Assembly (NCBI RefSeq): GCF_017814275.1
Contig: NZ_JAGIYQ010000003.1
Location: forward strand, 62,001-126,000
Direction: 5' to 3'
Length of the DNA stretch: 64,000 bases
From: Gottfriedia endophytica
GTDB lineage: Bacteria > Bacillota > Bacilli > Bacillales > Bacillaceae_G
Shown here: piece by piece, positions 36,233-47,187 of the stretch
Numbering within the stretch: position 1 is the stretch's first letter
Layout: each line of letters opens with the position of its first letter
Translations under genes and position numbers: made by a program
Notes under the pieces: model-generated
Seen by the model: the letters and a program-made list of their open reading frames with translations, nothing else
Told to the model about the DNA's origin: nothing
The model's database searches: none

Positions 36233-39200
36233 ATGAAGCAAAGAAAAAAAATAAGTAAAACGAGAAAATTATTTTCGATCCTTACGTTAAGTGCAATGCT
36301 TTCAAATGTAGTATTGCCTCTAGGTTTAACACACGTACATGCTGCAACAGATACTAGTTTGCAAACTCCATCTGATGGGAAATTTACAGCAGATGAAGTG
36401 AATCGCATTTTGGATGGATTAACACCGGAACAAAAAGCGAGCATAAATAAACTGACCGGTGCGGATAACTCACAAAAAATCCACGTCGATCAGAAAGATT
36501 TAAAAAGCGGGAAAAACATTAATGTGATTGTTCAATTTAAAGTGGATCCAGCAAAGATTCAAATCATTAAGCAATCACTTGAAAAAGGAAGCGCGAGTAC
36601 ACAAAAATTTGCGGCTGATTACACAGAAGCAAAACAAAAAGTTGCGGATGCACATGCAAAATTTAAAGCGTTTATCACGACACAACCGAGTAAGCAAATC
36701 ATTGGTGGACAACAAGTTTCTAATAATATCCAAATAACAAGAGAGTATACTGATGCATTTAACGGGGTTGCGTTATCTGTTCCTGCGAGTATGGTTGAAA
36801 CAATTGCAAGCCAGGCGGATGTCGCTTCTGTTTGGTCAGTGATCCAATACGAAGTAGAAGAAGAAACCCCTTCAACTGGCGAAACAGCGACAGCGACTGA
36901 GGCTCCAACGACTGGAAAGCCAACTGCAGGACTTTCATTAATGGGAGTCGACAAACTACACGCAGAAGGAATCACAGGAAAATTCGTGTCAGGTCAAAGA
37001 CAAGGTCAACGAGTAAAAGTTGGGGTACTTGATACAGGGATTGATTACAACCACCCTGATTTATATAAAGTAACACATGATGCGGACGGTCATTTATACG
37101 AAGGACACGACTTTATTAATTCTAAGGTTGATGCAGATGGAAACGTGGTCCAAGTAGATGATCATGATCCGATGGAAACAATCTATCCGGATTGGGAAGC
37201 AGCAAGAGAAAATCCGAATCCATTAGAAGGTGCACCGTCACCTAATTACAAGGATTATATTACGGAGCACGGTACACACGTTTCAGGTACGATTGCAGCG
37301 AGTACGACAAATAATAATAACGTTTATTCAGCGGATGGTGTTGCACCAGATGTTGAACTTCACGGCTACCGAGTACTTGGGCCGGGTGGACATGGATCTT
37401 CTTACTCCGTACTTAGCGGAATTGACCAAGCAGTGAAAGATAAAATGGATGTGATTAATCTGTCACTAGGTGCGACGATTAATGACCCATTTTACCCGAC
37501 TAGTATCGCGATCAACAATGCAACATTACAAGGTGTCGTTTGTTCAGTCTCTGCAGGAAATGCAGGACCAGGTGCTTCGACAGTAGGGTCACCAGGGACA
37601 TCACCGCTTGCTATTACGGTTGGCGCAAGTACCGTTCCAGAACAAATTCCTGTGCAAACATTGAATTTCGGTAATACGCCTTATCAAGCGCGTTTATTCG
37701 GGAAAAATTTTGCAGACGCTGATGATGCGTTCAAAGGATTGTCGATTCCAATCGTTGATGTTGGTCGAGGAAGCCAAAGTGATTATAATGGACTAGATTT
37801 GAGCGGAAAAATCGCCCTTGTGAAACGCGGATCCGATTATTTATCTCAAAAAATGGCCTATGCAAAAGCTTCTGGGGCAAAAGGGATGATTATTTGGGAT
37901 AACCAAGCGGATGAAGACAGCCAAGGATATATTCCAAACTTCTTAGGGATTAGCGCTGACAATATTTATGCTGTTTCCATTACACAAGCACAAGGTGAGG
38001 CACTGGTTGACGCAATCAAAGCCGATCCTAAAAACGCAGAGATTACGTTCCCAATGACACTCGATGCTCCACTCAACAAATCGGCTGATGAATTGGCATC
38101 GTTCAGTTCAACAGGACCAGTAAAAGATTGGAGCATCAAACCAGACGTTATAGCACCAGGTGTCGACATTTTCTCAACCGTTCCATACGATACATGGGAA
38201 CCAAATAGCAATAAAGATTACAAGTATTCATATGAATCAATGTCAGGTACATCAATGGCCGCACCTCACGTAACAGGGATTTCAGCGCTTGTGTTAGCTG
38301 CACATCCGGATTACACACCATCCGATGTCAAAACGGCATTAATGAATACAGCAAAAGATGTGAATACAGATTCAAAAACATATAGTGTGTACCAAGTTGG
38401 TGCAGGACGCGTGGATCCAGTTCGAGCAGTTCACTCAGACATCAAAATCCAAGTATTAGACAAAGCGACAAGTATTACAACAATCGATGGGCAAAGTCAG
38501 TATACACAAATTGATAACACGACAGGTAGCTTCTCGTTTGGATTTAACGGACGCGGAGAAGGAGCGAAACCTGGCTCTGATGATGTCGTAAAGTCAAAAG
38601 AGTTCACGATTACAAACCAAGGTTCAACAAGTAAAACATTTAAGCTAAGTTCAAAGTTTTTCACAACAAAATTTGCGAGCTCAAATCCAGTTGGAGAAGG
38701 TACTGGAAATAATGTCAAAATCGACTTTTCAACTGGTGATACAAATGTAACGTCTTTAAGCGTGGACGGAAGTAGCTCTGTGAAAGCAAAAGCGACGATT
38801 ACCGTACCAGCAAACGCAATAGACGGTACGTATGAGGGATATGTAAATGTTGTGAATACAAATGATGAGAACGAATCATACCGCCTTCCGTTTACAATCA
38901 CCGTTGCTGAAAAAGGAATCGATTTTAAAGTAGACATCAAAGCGATGACACTGACAGAGCGTTATACTGGAAACTATAACCCAAATGGGGGACAACCTGG
39001 CTCAGGATTTTATTTTTCTGTTAACAGTGCAATGGATAGTGTATACGTTCTATTGAAAGATAAAGATGGAAACTATATCGGAGTCGTACAAAATGTCAGC
39101 AGTATCAGTGGGGCTGGTCCTGGGATCATTTATGGTCCTATACCAATGCTTTTAAATGGACTTTATCTACCATTTACAAAACCATATAACGGATCACTTG

Positions 39201-42200
39201 ATCAATCTAGCATCGGAAAAACGCCTGCAGTTTTAAAAGAAGGTGTCTATTCAGTTGAGATGATCGCAACTGACAAAGATGGAAAAAAATTCACGAAAGA
39301 AGACAACCTTTATGTAGACTATAAAGCGCCTACCTTAACGATGGATAGCGATTCGCAGCCGGGTATTTATGAAATTGACCCAACAGGATACAATCCAGGA
39401 CAAGAAGTGAAGAAGATTTATGGGACCGTTTATGACTCGAATATCGATGTCATGAAAAACAATGGCGAAACAACGTTAAAAGATTATGATACTGGTAAAC
39501 CTGCACCTGTCGATCAAGGACAGAACACAGTGTTTGGTTATCAAGATGGTCCATTTGTTTCGAAAATTTACAAAACGGATGGAAATGGTCGTTTCAATTT
39601 CGGCTTAGAGCCTGATGACATTAAAGCAAGTGGAATGAAATTTGTCATCTATCCTTCCGACTATGCTGGAGCAGGCGACTGGTATTCAACGAAGAAAAAA
39701 TATTACTTCATCAAAAAAGGCTCGCCGTATCTAACAGTCACAACTTCTGGAGGCGTAGACCCGGAACTAGAAAGCAAAGGGAACGTGGTCGTTGAACCGA
39801 ATAAACCATTTAAAGTGTCGCTAGCGACGAAAAATGGAAATGGAATGACTGGCGGTACGTTTACAATTAATGCGGATCCTACGCTTGAGTATTCGAACAT
39901 TAAGCTTTCTGACGAATATGTACAGTATTTAAGTGGCAAAGACATTACACCTACACTAACAGTTGGTCAACCTTATTTAGATCGACAAACAGGCAGAAAT
40001 TCAATCGATGTGACCATTTCTGGCATTTCTGAAGCAGGTGCGCTGACGCAAGACATGAAGATTTTAGAAGCAGATATGACGTTCAAATATGCTAATGCTT
40101 ATGTTGGCCCAATAGACGAAAGTTTCGCTGTTGATCATTCGAACTTCACATTCGCTGGAAAAGACACAGCAGTCCCGGCTTTTCCAACGAATATGCCACT
40201 TGTCAAACAGCCGAACTCACAAGTGACGGGCGGTCTGTTTGCGGAAAGCTTCAGAGCAAACAGTCTAAGCGGAAGTTTTACGAACATTACGAAGGATTCA
40301 GGTGCGACCGTTACGGCAAAAGATGCGGATGGGAATGAGTATGTAACGGATAACTCAAGCGACGCAAACACCGTTCAAATCGGAAATCAAACGGCAGGTA
40401 CCTATTCAATTTTAATGAAAGTAAGTGACAAACCTTATTCAATTGAAACGTATATGCCTGGTCATTTCAAAGGCTATCAAACAACGCCAGTCATTGGTTA
40501 TAACAAATTTGGTTATCAATCAGGCTCATACTTTAATTTCGCATCGATGAACACACCACTTTTACTTGGTGGAGATGTAAATGGCGATAATGTGATTGAT
40601 ATGAAGGATTTAGTTTCAGAAATCCAAGCATATGCTGATTTCGATTTTCTAAAAGGTGTTTCAGCACCTTCTAAGGAAAAAGCGGAATTCTTTACAAATT
40701 CTACTGCTCATAGAAATAATGACATTAGCTGGGCTTTCTCAGGACTAAATGCATTTGGAAATTACTCTTTCAGTAATATTGATTATAGTGATTTTTACTA
40801 TATCTTTAAAAACTTTGGTCAGAAAAATCAAAGTGCGATTGCTGCAGGTAAGGTAGTCCCAGAACCACAACTTACCTTGCCAGAAAATCTGTCTATTACA
40901 TCAAATAGAGGAACCTATACTGATTCTTCTTATAATTCAAAAGTTAAAACATATAACTTATCTGCTGGTAATGGTCTAGATGAAGTAATGGCGATGCTAA
41001 ACTTTGCAGGTCCAACGCAAAAAACATCCGTAACGCAATTACCAACTTTCCAAGATCTGAAAAATGGCTCAACTGTTTCGTTAATCCCAACGAGCAATGT
41101 CATGTTAGATGATGTAGTATGGCGAAATAAGATTACAAAGGTTGAATTAGGACAAGGCGGTAATTTCACTGACGTAACGAATGCAGTTGTACCAAATACA
41201 ACCGATCAAGCTGTTTCGATTACATCAGGATATACTAAGTTTGATCCGCAACTAGGAAATGTTTTTGTACCGGCTACACTAAAGTTACATGGTTCATTAT
41301 TTAATACGACTGGTACGTACACGGTTCGGATTACAGCTGCTGGCTATCAACTAGTCACGACAAGCTTTACAATTGCATCAGTGCCGATTCCAACTCCGAC
41401 AATTCCAATCGTCACTGATCCAGCAAAAGCTCATATTGGAAACGATATCACGTTCAATTACACATTTGCTCAAGATACAAATTGGCGAAATGGAATCAAT
41501 AGAATCGTTGTAAAAACATCAGGTTTTAAAACAGGCTTAGATATTACGAATCTAAAAGATGGTAATGGTAACTACTATTATGATCTTTCGAAACCTGGAC
41601 AAATTACATTTAAAGCAGCTTTATTTAAAACGGATGCAAAACTTGATCCGAAAAACAGCACATCGTATAACGCAGCCATCAATCCAGGTGGAGCGAACTT
41701 TTTACCTCAGCTATATCGATTTGAGATTGATTCAACAGGTGTAGATGGAACAATTTACCCGACGGTAACGATTGGTGGAGATGGCACCGCTGCGTCGCAA
41801 CCAATTGGATATGGCATTACGTTTGATTCAAAAGGTGGAAATGTCATTGACCCATTTGCAGTCGGATTTAACCCAGGCAATTCTCGATATGGTAGCTCCG
41901 GAAATTTGATGGCTAATAGTACGTCATCAAATGGTTTTACTAATCCGAAACCTGTCAGACCTGGTTATGCATTTGCTGGTTGGTATAAAGTCGATCCAGC
42001 GACGAATGAATTAACAACCCTATGGAGTGTAGCTGATATCTTAACGTCAGATTTAAAAATTGCTGCAAAATGGCAAGTGAGTTACACACAAAACTATTCA
42101 GCTGTTGATCAGTCAATACAAGATGGTGATAAATTGCCTGGTTTAGTACTTGGTGAAGGGCCACTTAAGATTGTGATCCCGGACTACAAAACAACTGCAC

Positions 42201-45200
42201 CATGGTTAAAGACAAAGAGCGATATCACAAAAATTGACGCAACTTATAATAAAATGAAAGAAGATGGCAGTGGCACATTTGAAACAACAACGACTACGTA
42301 TACATTAGATCCAAGTACGTATCAATTAGTTGCTAATGATGACGGTAGTGATTCGTTAACCTTTACAACGGAGACCGAAGCCTATGCAACAGCTCATCCA
42401 AGTGAAATGTTTGCATTTAGTCATGCGCCAAGTTTTAACGGCTATCAACTGACAGTGACATCAGCAACAGGAGAAACCATTCAAATTCCAAATGTGAAGT
42501 TAGGTTATCGCCGACACATTGATTTAAATGGAGGCACATTAAATTCATCAGGTGATGCAGCATTTTTTAGTGATAAACTAGTCAACGGAAAAGCATATGG
42601 TATTGATATGCTTTCAGCAGCGCAAAAAGTAAAAAATGGCACCCTTTCAATGATGCCAAGCCTTTATTATGATGCGGCTGGAACAAGCGGACAAACTGTA
42701 CCAATTTCAACAGCAGTTGGTAAGGTCTTAAAAAACAATGAAACGTACTACATCGTTTGGATGAAAACACCACCTCAAGTCACAAAAGATGTCGTCGGGA
42801 ACATTGTTGGAAGTGATATTACATTAGCCTTTACAGATGACGGAACTTGGCGAAATAATATCAAGAAAGTAAGCATAGGTTCAAAAGAACTAAACGTAGG
42901 TACTGAATATAAAATTACGTATGATTCAGTCACACACAAAGGTTCGATTACACTTGATAAATCATTATTTACAGCTGGACAAAAAGTAAATGTGAATATT
43001 TCGTCAGAAGGATACACGGATGCGACGGTTACAGACCAAGTCATTGGCTACACAGTCACATTTGAAACAAACGGAGGCGATGCAATCGATCCGCAAATCG
43101 TAGACTCACGTGTCGAAAAACCAACTGATCCTACTAAAGTTGGCTTCAAGTTTATGGGATGGTATAGTGACGAAGCGTTAACGACACCATATGATTTTAC
43201 AAGCGTTGTGACAAAACCAATGAAACTGTATGCAAAATATGCCTTAGCAACTTCGATCGTATCAGCCGATACAACTGATAATGCATTAGGTAATGAGATC
43301 ACACTCGAATTTAGCGACAGAGATTGGGCAAATGCGATTACGAATATCAAAGTAGCTGGTTCAACAATTGACGCAACAAACTACAAAATCGATGCAACGC
43401 ATGGCACACTGACAATCGATCAGAGCGTATTCAAAAAAACAGGTGAGTTTATCATCAGCATTAGCGCAAATGAATATGCGGATGTAACAGTGACCCAAAA
43501 AATCGTAAACGGAAACATCATTCACTTCATTCTAATAGGTGAAAAAGCGCCATTCGAAGTAAAAGACCAAATCGTCGTACGTCGTATCACAGAACCAACC
43601 GTATACGGATATGATTTAACATGGTACGCAGATGAAAATTGCACAATCCCTTGGGATTTCACAAATTCCATCTATTCTGCAAAAACAATTTATGGAAAAT
43701 GGTCACCTACTAAATTCACTGTTATTTTTGATCGACAAGATGGTGGATTAGTACAAAGTAAGACAGCAGAATATAAAACAACAATCACTGCACCGAATGT
43801 ACCAACAAGACCTGGTTATACATTTGTTGGCTGGTACAAAGATGCAACTGGAGAAAATGCATGGAACTTTGCAACAGAACAAGTTACTGCAAACACGATT
43901 CTTTATGCGAAGTGGAGTATTAACTCGTATACAGTTTCATTTAATAGCCAAGGTGGTAGTGCAGTAGATTCGAAAACAGTAGTCTTTAATACGACTGTTG
44001 GAGAACCGACAGCACCAACAAGACCTGGTTATACATTTGTTGGTTGGTACAAAGATGCAACTGGAGAAAATGCATGGAACTTTGCAACAGAACAAGTTAC
44101 TGCAAACACGATTCTTTATGCGAAGTGGAGCATTAACTCGGATACAGTTTCATCGTATACAGTTTCATTTAATAGCCAAGGTGGTAGTGCAGTAGATTCG
44201 AAAACAGTAGTCTCTAATACGACTGTTGGAGAACCAACAGCACCAACAAGACCAGGTTATACATTTGTTGGTTGGTACAAAGATGCAACTGGACAAAATG
44301 CATGGAACTTTGCAACAGAACAAGTTACTGGAAACACGATTCTTTATGCGAAGTGGAGCATTAACTCGTATACAGTTTCATTTAATAGCCAAGGTGGTAG
44401 CGCAGTAGATTCGAAAACAGTAGTCTTTAATACGACTGTTGGAGAACCAACAGCACCAACAAGACCAGGTTATACATTTGTTGGTTGGTTCAAAGATGCA
44501 ACTGGACAAAATGCATGGAACTTTGCAACAGAACAAGTTACTGCAAACACGATTCTTTATGCGAAGTGGAGCATTAACTCGTATACAGTTTCATTTAATA
44601 GCCAAGGTGGTAGTGCAGTAGATTCGAAAACAGTAGTCTTTAATACGACTGTTGGAGAACCAACAGCACCAACAAGACCTGGTTATACATTTGTTGGTTG
44701 GTACAAAGATGCAACTGGACAAAATGCATGGAATTTTGCAACAGATAATGTTACTGCAAACACGATTCTTTATGCGAAGTGGAGTATTAACTCGTATACA
44801 GTTTCATTTAATAGCCAAGGTGGTAGTGCAGTAGATTCGAAAACAGTAGTCTATAATACGACTGTTGGAGAACCAACAGCACCAAGAAGAAAAGGTTACA
44901 CATTTATCGGCTGGTATAAGGATGCAAAAGGCCAAACTGCATGGAATTTTGCGACAGATACAGTTAGTGGTAATGTAACACTTTACGCAAAATGGTTACC
45001 AATTGGACCTGTTATTAATCCAGTTGATGACAATGATACAACGATTTCAGGTAAGACAGAAGCAAATGCAACTGTTGTAGTGAAAAACAAAGATGTGGTA
45101 GTTGCAACAGGTAAAGCAAATGCAGAAGGAATCTATAGTATTAAAATCACACCTCAAAAAGCAGGAACTGTATTAACAGTAATTGCTACAGATGCTGAAG

Positions 45201-45754
45201 GAAATCAAAGTGAAGCATCATTAATTACAGTATTAGATCGCACTGCGCCAAATGCGCCGTCAGTAAATGCAATTGATGACAATGATACTAAGATTACTGG
45301 TAAAGCAGAAGCAAATGCTACAATTGTTGTGAAAAACAACGGAAATACAATTGCAACTGGAAAAGCAGATTCAAAAGGTTTCTTTACAATTAACATGAAT
45401 CGTCAAAAAGCAGGAACAGTATTATCAGTAAATGCGACTGATGCAGCTGGAAATAGAAGTGCTAGTACGAATGTTAAAGTTTTAGATCGCACAGCACCAA
45501 AAGCACCAAAGATTACAAGTTTCATAGTAAAAAATAAAAATCAAATTCAAATCTCTGGTACAGCAGAAGCTAACTCTACAATTATTGTAAAGATCAATAA
45601 TAAGGTAGTAACGAATGTTAAAGTATCAAGTAAAGGTACATTTACAGTAAAATTATCAAAAGTAGGTAAAGGTAAAAATACTGTAACATTACAAGCAAGA
45701 GATATTGCTGGTAACAGTAGTAATGTAGTGAGTCGTTCAGTTACTATAAAGTAA
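36233..45754 (+). CDS. Giant secreted modular subtilisin-like serine protease
   Basis: 3173 residues from ATG 36233, just behind the G-rich RBS. Signal peptide to about residue 37 (THVHA/ATDTS). Inhibitor-I9-type propeptide follows, then an S8 domain: D267 (VLDTGIDYNHPDL), H346 (EHGTHVSG), S674 (SGTSMAAPH), with an inserted PA domain. C-terminal: Fn3-like and Ig-like domains; a dockerin-like motif (GDVNGDNVIDMKDL); hemoglobin-binding-type (DUF1533-like) domains with xxWRNxI motifs; eight Listeria-Bacteroides (InlB B) repeats, six in tandem; three bacterial Ig repeats. No LPXTG anchor. Confidence 0.92.
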   Translation: MKQRKKISKTRKLFSILTLSAMLSNVVLPLGLTHVHAATDTSLQTPSDGKFTADEVNRILDGLTPEQKASINKLTGADNSQKIHVDQKDLKSGKNINVIVQFKVDPAKIQIIKQSLEKGSASTQKFAADYTEAKQKVADAHAKFKAFITTQPSKQIIGGQQVSNNIQITREYTDAFNGVALSVPASMVETIASQADVASVWSVIQYEVEEETPSTGETATATEAPTTGKPTAGLSLMGVDKLHAEGITGKFVSGQRQGQRVKVGVLDTGIDYNHPDLYKVTHDADGHLYEGHDFINSKVDADGNVVQVDDHDPMETIYPDWEAARENPNPLEGAPSPNYKDYITEHGTHVSGTIAASTTNNNNVYSADGVAPDVELHGYRVLGPGGHGSSYSVLSGIDQAVKDKMDVINLSLGATINDPFYPTSIAINNATLQGVVCSVSAGNAGPGASTVGSPGTSPLAITVGASTVPEQIPVQTLNFGNTPYQARLFGKNFADADDAFKGLSIPIVDVGRGSQSDYNGLDLSGKIALVKRGSDYLSQKMAYAKASGAKGMIIWDNQADEDSQGYIPNFLGISADNIYAVSITQAQGEALVDAIKADPKNAEITFPMTLDAPLNKSADELASFSSTGPVKDWSIKPDVIAPGVDIFSTVPYDTWEPNSNKDYKYSYESMSGTSMAAPHVTGISALVLAAHPDYTPSDVKTALMNTAKDVNTDSKTYSVYQVGAGRVDPVRAVHSDIKIQVLDKATSITTIDGQSQYTQIDNTTGSFSFGFNGRGEGAKPGSDDVVKSKEFTITNQGSTSKTFKLSSKFFTTKFASSNPVGEGTGNNVKIDFSTGDTNVTSLSVDGSSSVKAKATITVPANAIDGTYEGYVNVVNTNDENESYRLPFTITVAEKGIDFKVDIKAMTLTERYTGNYNPNGGQPGSGFYFSVNSAMDSVYVLLKDKDGNYIGVVQNVSSISGAGPGIIYGPIPMLLNGLYLPFTKPYNGSLDQSSIGKTPAVLKEGVYSVEMIATDKDGKKFTKEDNLYVDYKAPTLTMDSDSQPGIYEIDPTGYNPGQEVKKIYGTVYDSNIDVMKNNGETTLKDYDTGKPAPVDQGQNTVFGYQDGPFVSKIYKTDGNGRFNFGLEPDDIKASGMKFVIYPSDYAGAGDWYSTKKKYYFIKKGSPYLTVTTSGGVDPELESKGNVVVEPNKPFKVSLATKNGNGMTGGTFTINADPTLEYSNIKLSDEYVQYLSGKDITPTLTVGQPYLDRQTGRNSIDVTISGISEAGALTQDMKILEADMTFKYANAYVGPIDESFAVDHSNFTFAGKDTAVPAFPTNMPLVKQPNSQVTGGLFAESFRANSLSGSFTNITKDSGATVTAKDADGNEYVTDNSSDANTVQIGNQTAGTYSILMKVSDKPYSIETYMPGHFKGYQTTPVIGYNKFGYQSGSYFNFASMNTPLLLGGDVNGDNVIDMKDLVSEIQAYADFDFLKGVSAPSKEKAEFFTNSTAHRNNDISWAFSGLNAFGNYSFSNIDYSDFYYIFKNFGQKNQSAIAAGKVVPEPQLTLPENLSITSNRGTYTDSSYNSKVKTYNLSAGNGLDEVMAMLNFAGPTQKTSVTQLPTFQDLKNGSTVSLIPTSNVMLDDVVWRNKITKVELGQGGNFTDVTNAVVPNTTDQAVSITSGYTKFDPQLGNVFVPATLKLHGSLFNTTGTYTVRITAAGYQLVTTSFTIASVPIPTPTIPIVTDPAKAHIGNDITFNYTFAQDTNWRNGINRIVVKTSGFKTGLDITNLKDGNGNYYYDLSKPGQITFKAALFKTDAKLDPKNSTSYNAAINPGGANFLPQLYRFEIDSTGVDGTIYPTVTIGGDGTAASQPIGYGITFDSKGGNVIDPFAVGFNPGNSRYGSSGNLMANSTSSNGFTNPKPVRPGYAFAGWYKVDPATNELTTLWSVADILTSDLKIAAKWQVSYTQNYSAVDQSIQDGDKLPGLVLGEGPLKIVIPDYKTTAPWLKTKSDITKIDATYNKMKEDGSGTFETTTTTYTLDPSTYQLVANDDGSDSLTFTTETEAYATAHPSEMFAFSHAPSFNGYQLTVTSATGETIQIPNVKLGYRRHIDLNGGTLNSSGDAAFFSDKLVNGKAYGIDMLSAAQKVKNGTLSMMPSLYYDAAGTSGQTVPISTAVGKVLKNNETYYIVWMKTPPQVTKDVVGNIVGSDITLAFTDDGTWRNNIKKVSIGSKELNVGTEYKITYDSVTHKGSITLDKSLFTAGQKVNVNISSEGYTDATVTDQVIGYTVTFETNGGDAIDPQIVDSRVEKPTDPTKVGFKFMGWYSDEALTTPYDFTSVVTKPMKLYAKYALATSIVSADTTDNALGNEITLEFSDRDWANAITNIKVAGSTIDATNYKIDATHGTLTIDQSVFKKTGEFIISISANEYADVTVTQKIVNGNIIHFILIGEKAPFEVKDQIVVRRITEPTVYGYDLTWYADENCTIPWDFTNSIYSAKTIYGKWSPTKFTVIFDRQDGGLVQSKTAEYKTTITAPNVPTRPGYTFVGWYKDATGENAWNFATEQVTANTILYAKWSINSYTVSFNSQGGSAVDSKTVVFNTTVGEPTAPTRPGYTFVGWYKDATGENAWNFATEQVTANTILYAKWSINSDTVSSYTVSFNSQGGSAVDSKTVVSNTTVGEPTAPTRPGYTFVGWYKDATGQNAWNFATEQVTGNTILYAKWSINSYTVSFNSQGGSAVDSKTVVFNTTVGEPTAPTRPGYTFVGWFKDATGQNAWNFATEQVTANTILYAKWSINSYTVSFNSQGGSAVDSKTVVFNTTVGEPTAPTRPGYTFVGWYKDATGQNAWNFATDNVTANTILYAKWSINSYTVSFNSQGGSAVDSKTVVYNTTVGEPTAPRRKGYTFIGWYKDAKGQTAWNFATDTVSGNVTLYAKWLPIGPVINPVDDNDTTISGKTEANATVVVKNKDVVVATGKANAEGIYSIKITPQKAGTVLTVIATDAEGNQSEASLITVLDRTAPNAPSVNAIDDNDTKITGKAEANATIVVKNNGNTIATGKADSKGFFTINMNRQKAGTVLSVNATDAAGNRSASTNVKVLDRTAPKAPKITSFIVKNKNQIQISGTAEANSTIIVKINNKVVTNVKVSSKGTFTVKLSKVGKGKNTVTLQARDIAGNSSNVVSRSVTIK
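43713..45000 (+). repeat. Tandem ~213-bp repeats inside the subtilase gene
   Basis: Six 71-codon units (InlB B-repeat/Flg_new type), starting at 43713, 43928, 44156, 44369, 44582 and 44795. The first and last are diverged; the middle four are nearly identical. The second unit has an extra 15 bp (codons DTVSS), apparently a local duplication. Period 213 bp. Confidence 0.93.
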
Positions 45755-45856
45755 TTGACTAGTAAATAGGGGGCTTAAAATTGAATTTTAAGCTCCTTAT
45801 CATAATTATCTAGATAGATTATTTGAGATCTTTTAGATTAAACTCCCCAACTAATA

Positions 45857-45898
45857 AAAAAAACCCAAGAATATGAAATTCATAATCTTGGGTTTTTA
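45857..45898. terminator. Bidirectional terminator
   Basis: Stem CCCAAGAATATGAA/TTCATAATCTTGGG with A-run and T-run, between the convergent subtilase and RRNPP-like regulator genes. Confidence 0.88.
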
Positions 45899-45909
45899 AA
45901 ATTGTAAAA

Positions 45910-47130
45910 TTAATCATTAATTAATAAGTGCGCCATCTCTAATGCTTTTTCAGAAAAATTCATTTTAGAATAATATAAGAATAATTCCTTTATCGAACTA
46001 TCCACCAAATAATTAACTCCCATTTTACTAAACATTGGTAAACCTTTATTGATTAAGAACTGAAAGTATTCTTCTTCTTTTGATTTTAATAAATATAAAA
46101 GTAGTTTAAATAGATAAGTATATAATATTTGATTATTTCGTATTGAAATTGTTAAACCTTCTTCAGCATTTGCTATTAATTCTACAGATGAAATTAATTT
46201 ACCCTCAAAAGCACAACGAATATATTCTTCTAATGAAAGTAAATAAAATGGGGACTCTGTTTTTTTTAAAGCCATGGATTCTTTATAATGTGTAATTGCT
46301 TGTACAAAATTTTTCCTACGATAATATTCGAAGCCTAAGTTATGCAAAACTTTAGCTTTTCGATCAGGAGCACTACATAATTCACAGCTTTTGATTAAAT
46401 TTTTATATCGATTAATAATTTCATCATCATTGGTATCATCTTTAACTTGTATAATCATGAGCATTTCTGCATCAATTACTCTCAAATAGTTGTTGGTTGT
46501 TTTAAAAAATTGATGGGATTTTTCAGCATAATAATATGCCAATACAGGTGATTGAATCGTATGATAAGCAACTGCAAGGTGATAATAATATTCTGGATTA
46601 ATATAATTTTCGATTTGAATTTCTTTTAATATTTGAATAGCAGCGTGGTAATCCTGTTTCGCAATATAATAGATTCCTAAAACATGCTTTAAAAGATTTT
46701 TTTCATAAGGAGATAATTTTGTTTCGATTTTTTGAATTTGTTTAATGATTTTATATGCTTCAGTTAACTTTTTATGAAATAGTAAATACCTTACACGTAG
46801 CAATTGATACATATATTTATATTCTGAAATTTCGATTAGTTCTACTTGTTCGAGCTCCTCATTAATTCGATCTATCTCTTCATATAATTCCATAATAATC
46901 GCGTCATACCACTGAGTTAAACGATGTTTTATATTGAATAACTTTTGGGCCTCTTGCTCAATATTTATTCCTAAACGTCCAGACAATAAAGTAATAGTTT
47001 CAGTTGAGTAAACTGTTTGAAGACGTTCAATTTTACTAATATGTGTAACTGAGCAAATATCCTTGCCGAGCTGTTCTTGAGTTAGTTTGTACTTTTCTCG
47101 ATAATACTTGATGATTTTTCCTTCATACAT
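45910..47130 (-). CDS. RRNPP-type HTH-TPR regulator (PlcR/Rgg-like)
   Basis: 406 residues. N-terminal XRE-type helix-turn-helix (IIKYYREKYKLTQEQLGKD...THISKIER), then helical TPR-like repeats to the C-terminus (NLLKHVLGIYYIAKQDYHAAIQIL; KVLHNLGFEYYRRKNFVQAITHYKESMALKK). The architecture is that of peptide-pheromone receptors PlcR, NprR, PrgX and Rgg. No propeptide gene follows it, since a terminator comes at once. It is convergent with the giant protease. Ligand and targets unknown. Confidence 0.85.
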   Translation of the reverse strand: MYEGKIIKYYREKYKLTQEQLGKDICSVTHISKIERLQTVYSTETITLLSGRLGINIEQEAQKLFNIKHRLTQWYDAIIMELYEEIDRINEELEQVELIEISEYKYMYQLLRVRYLLFHKKLTEAYKIIKQIQKIETKLSPYEKNLLKHVLGIYYIAKQDYHAAIQILKEIQIENYINPEYYYHLAVAYHTIQSPVLAYYYAEKSHQFFKTTNNYLRVIDAEMLMIIQVKDDTNDDEIINRYKNLIKSCELCSAPDRKAKVLHNLGFEYYRRKNFVQAITHYKESMALKKTESPFYLLSLEEYIRCAFEGKLISSVELIANAEEGLTISIRNNQILYTYLFKLLLYLLKSKEEEYFQFLINKGLPMFSKMGVNYLVDSSIKELFLYYSKMNFSEKALEMAHLLIND

Positions 47131-47187
47131 ACTAATCTCCCCTTTATAAAGAAGTTATTTATTACGATTCTCCATTTAATAGTTAAA

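Noticed and set aside
43998-44834. Series of 60-65 codon frames (MENQQHQQD type)
   Set aside because: Shadow frames of the 213-bp repeats within the subtilase gene.
43713-45000. Possible CRISPR-like array
   Set aside because: The repeats are contiguous 213-bp coding units without spacers. No CRISPR array is present in the window.
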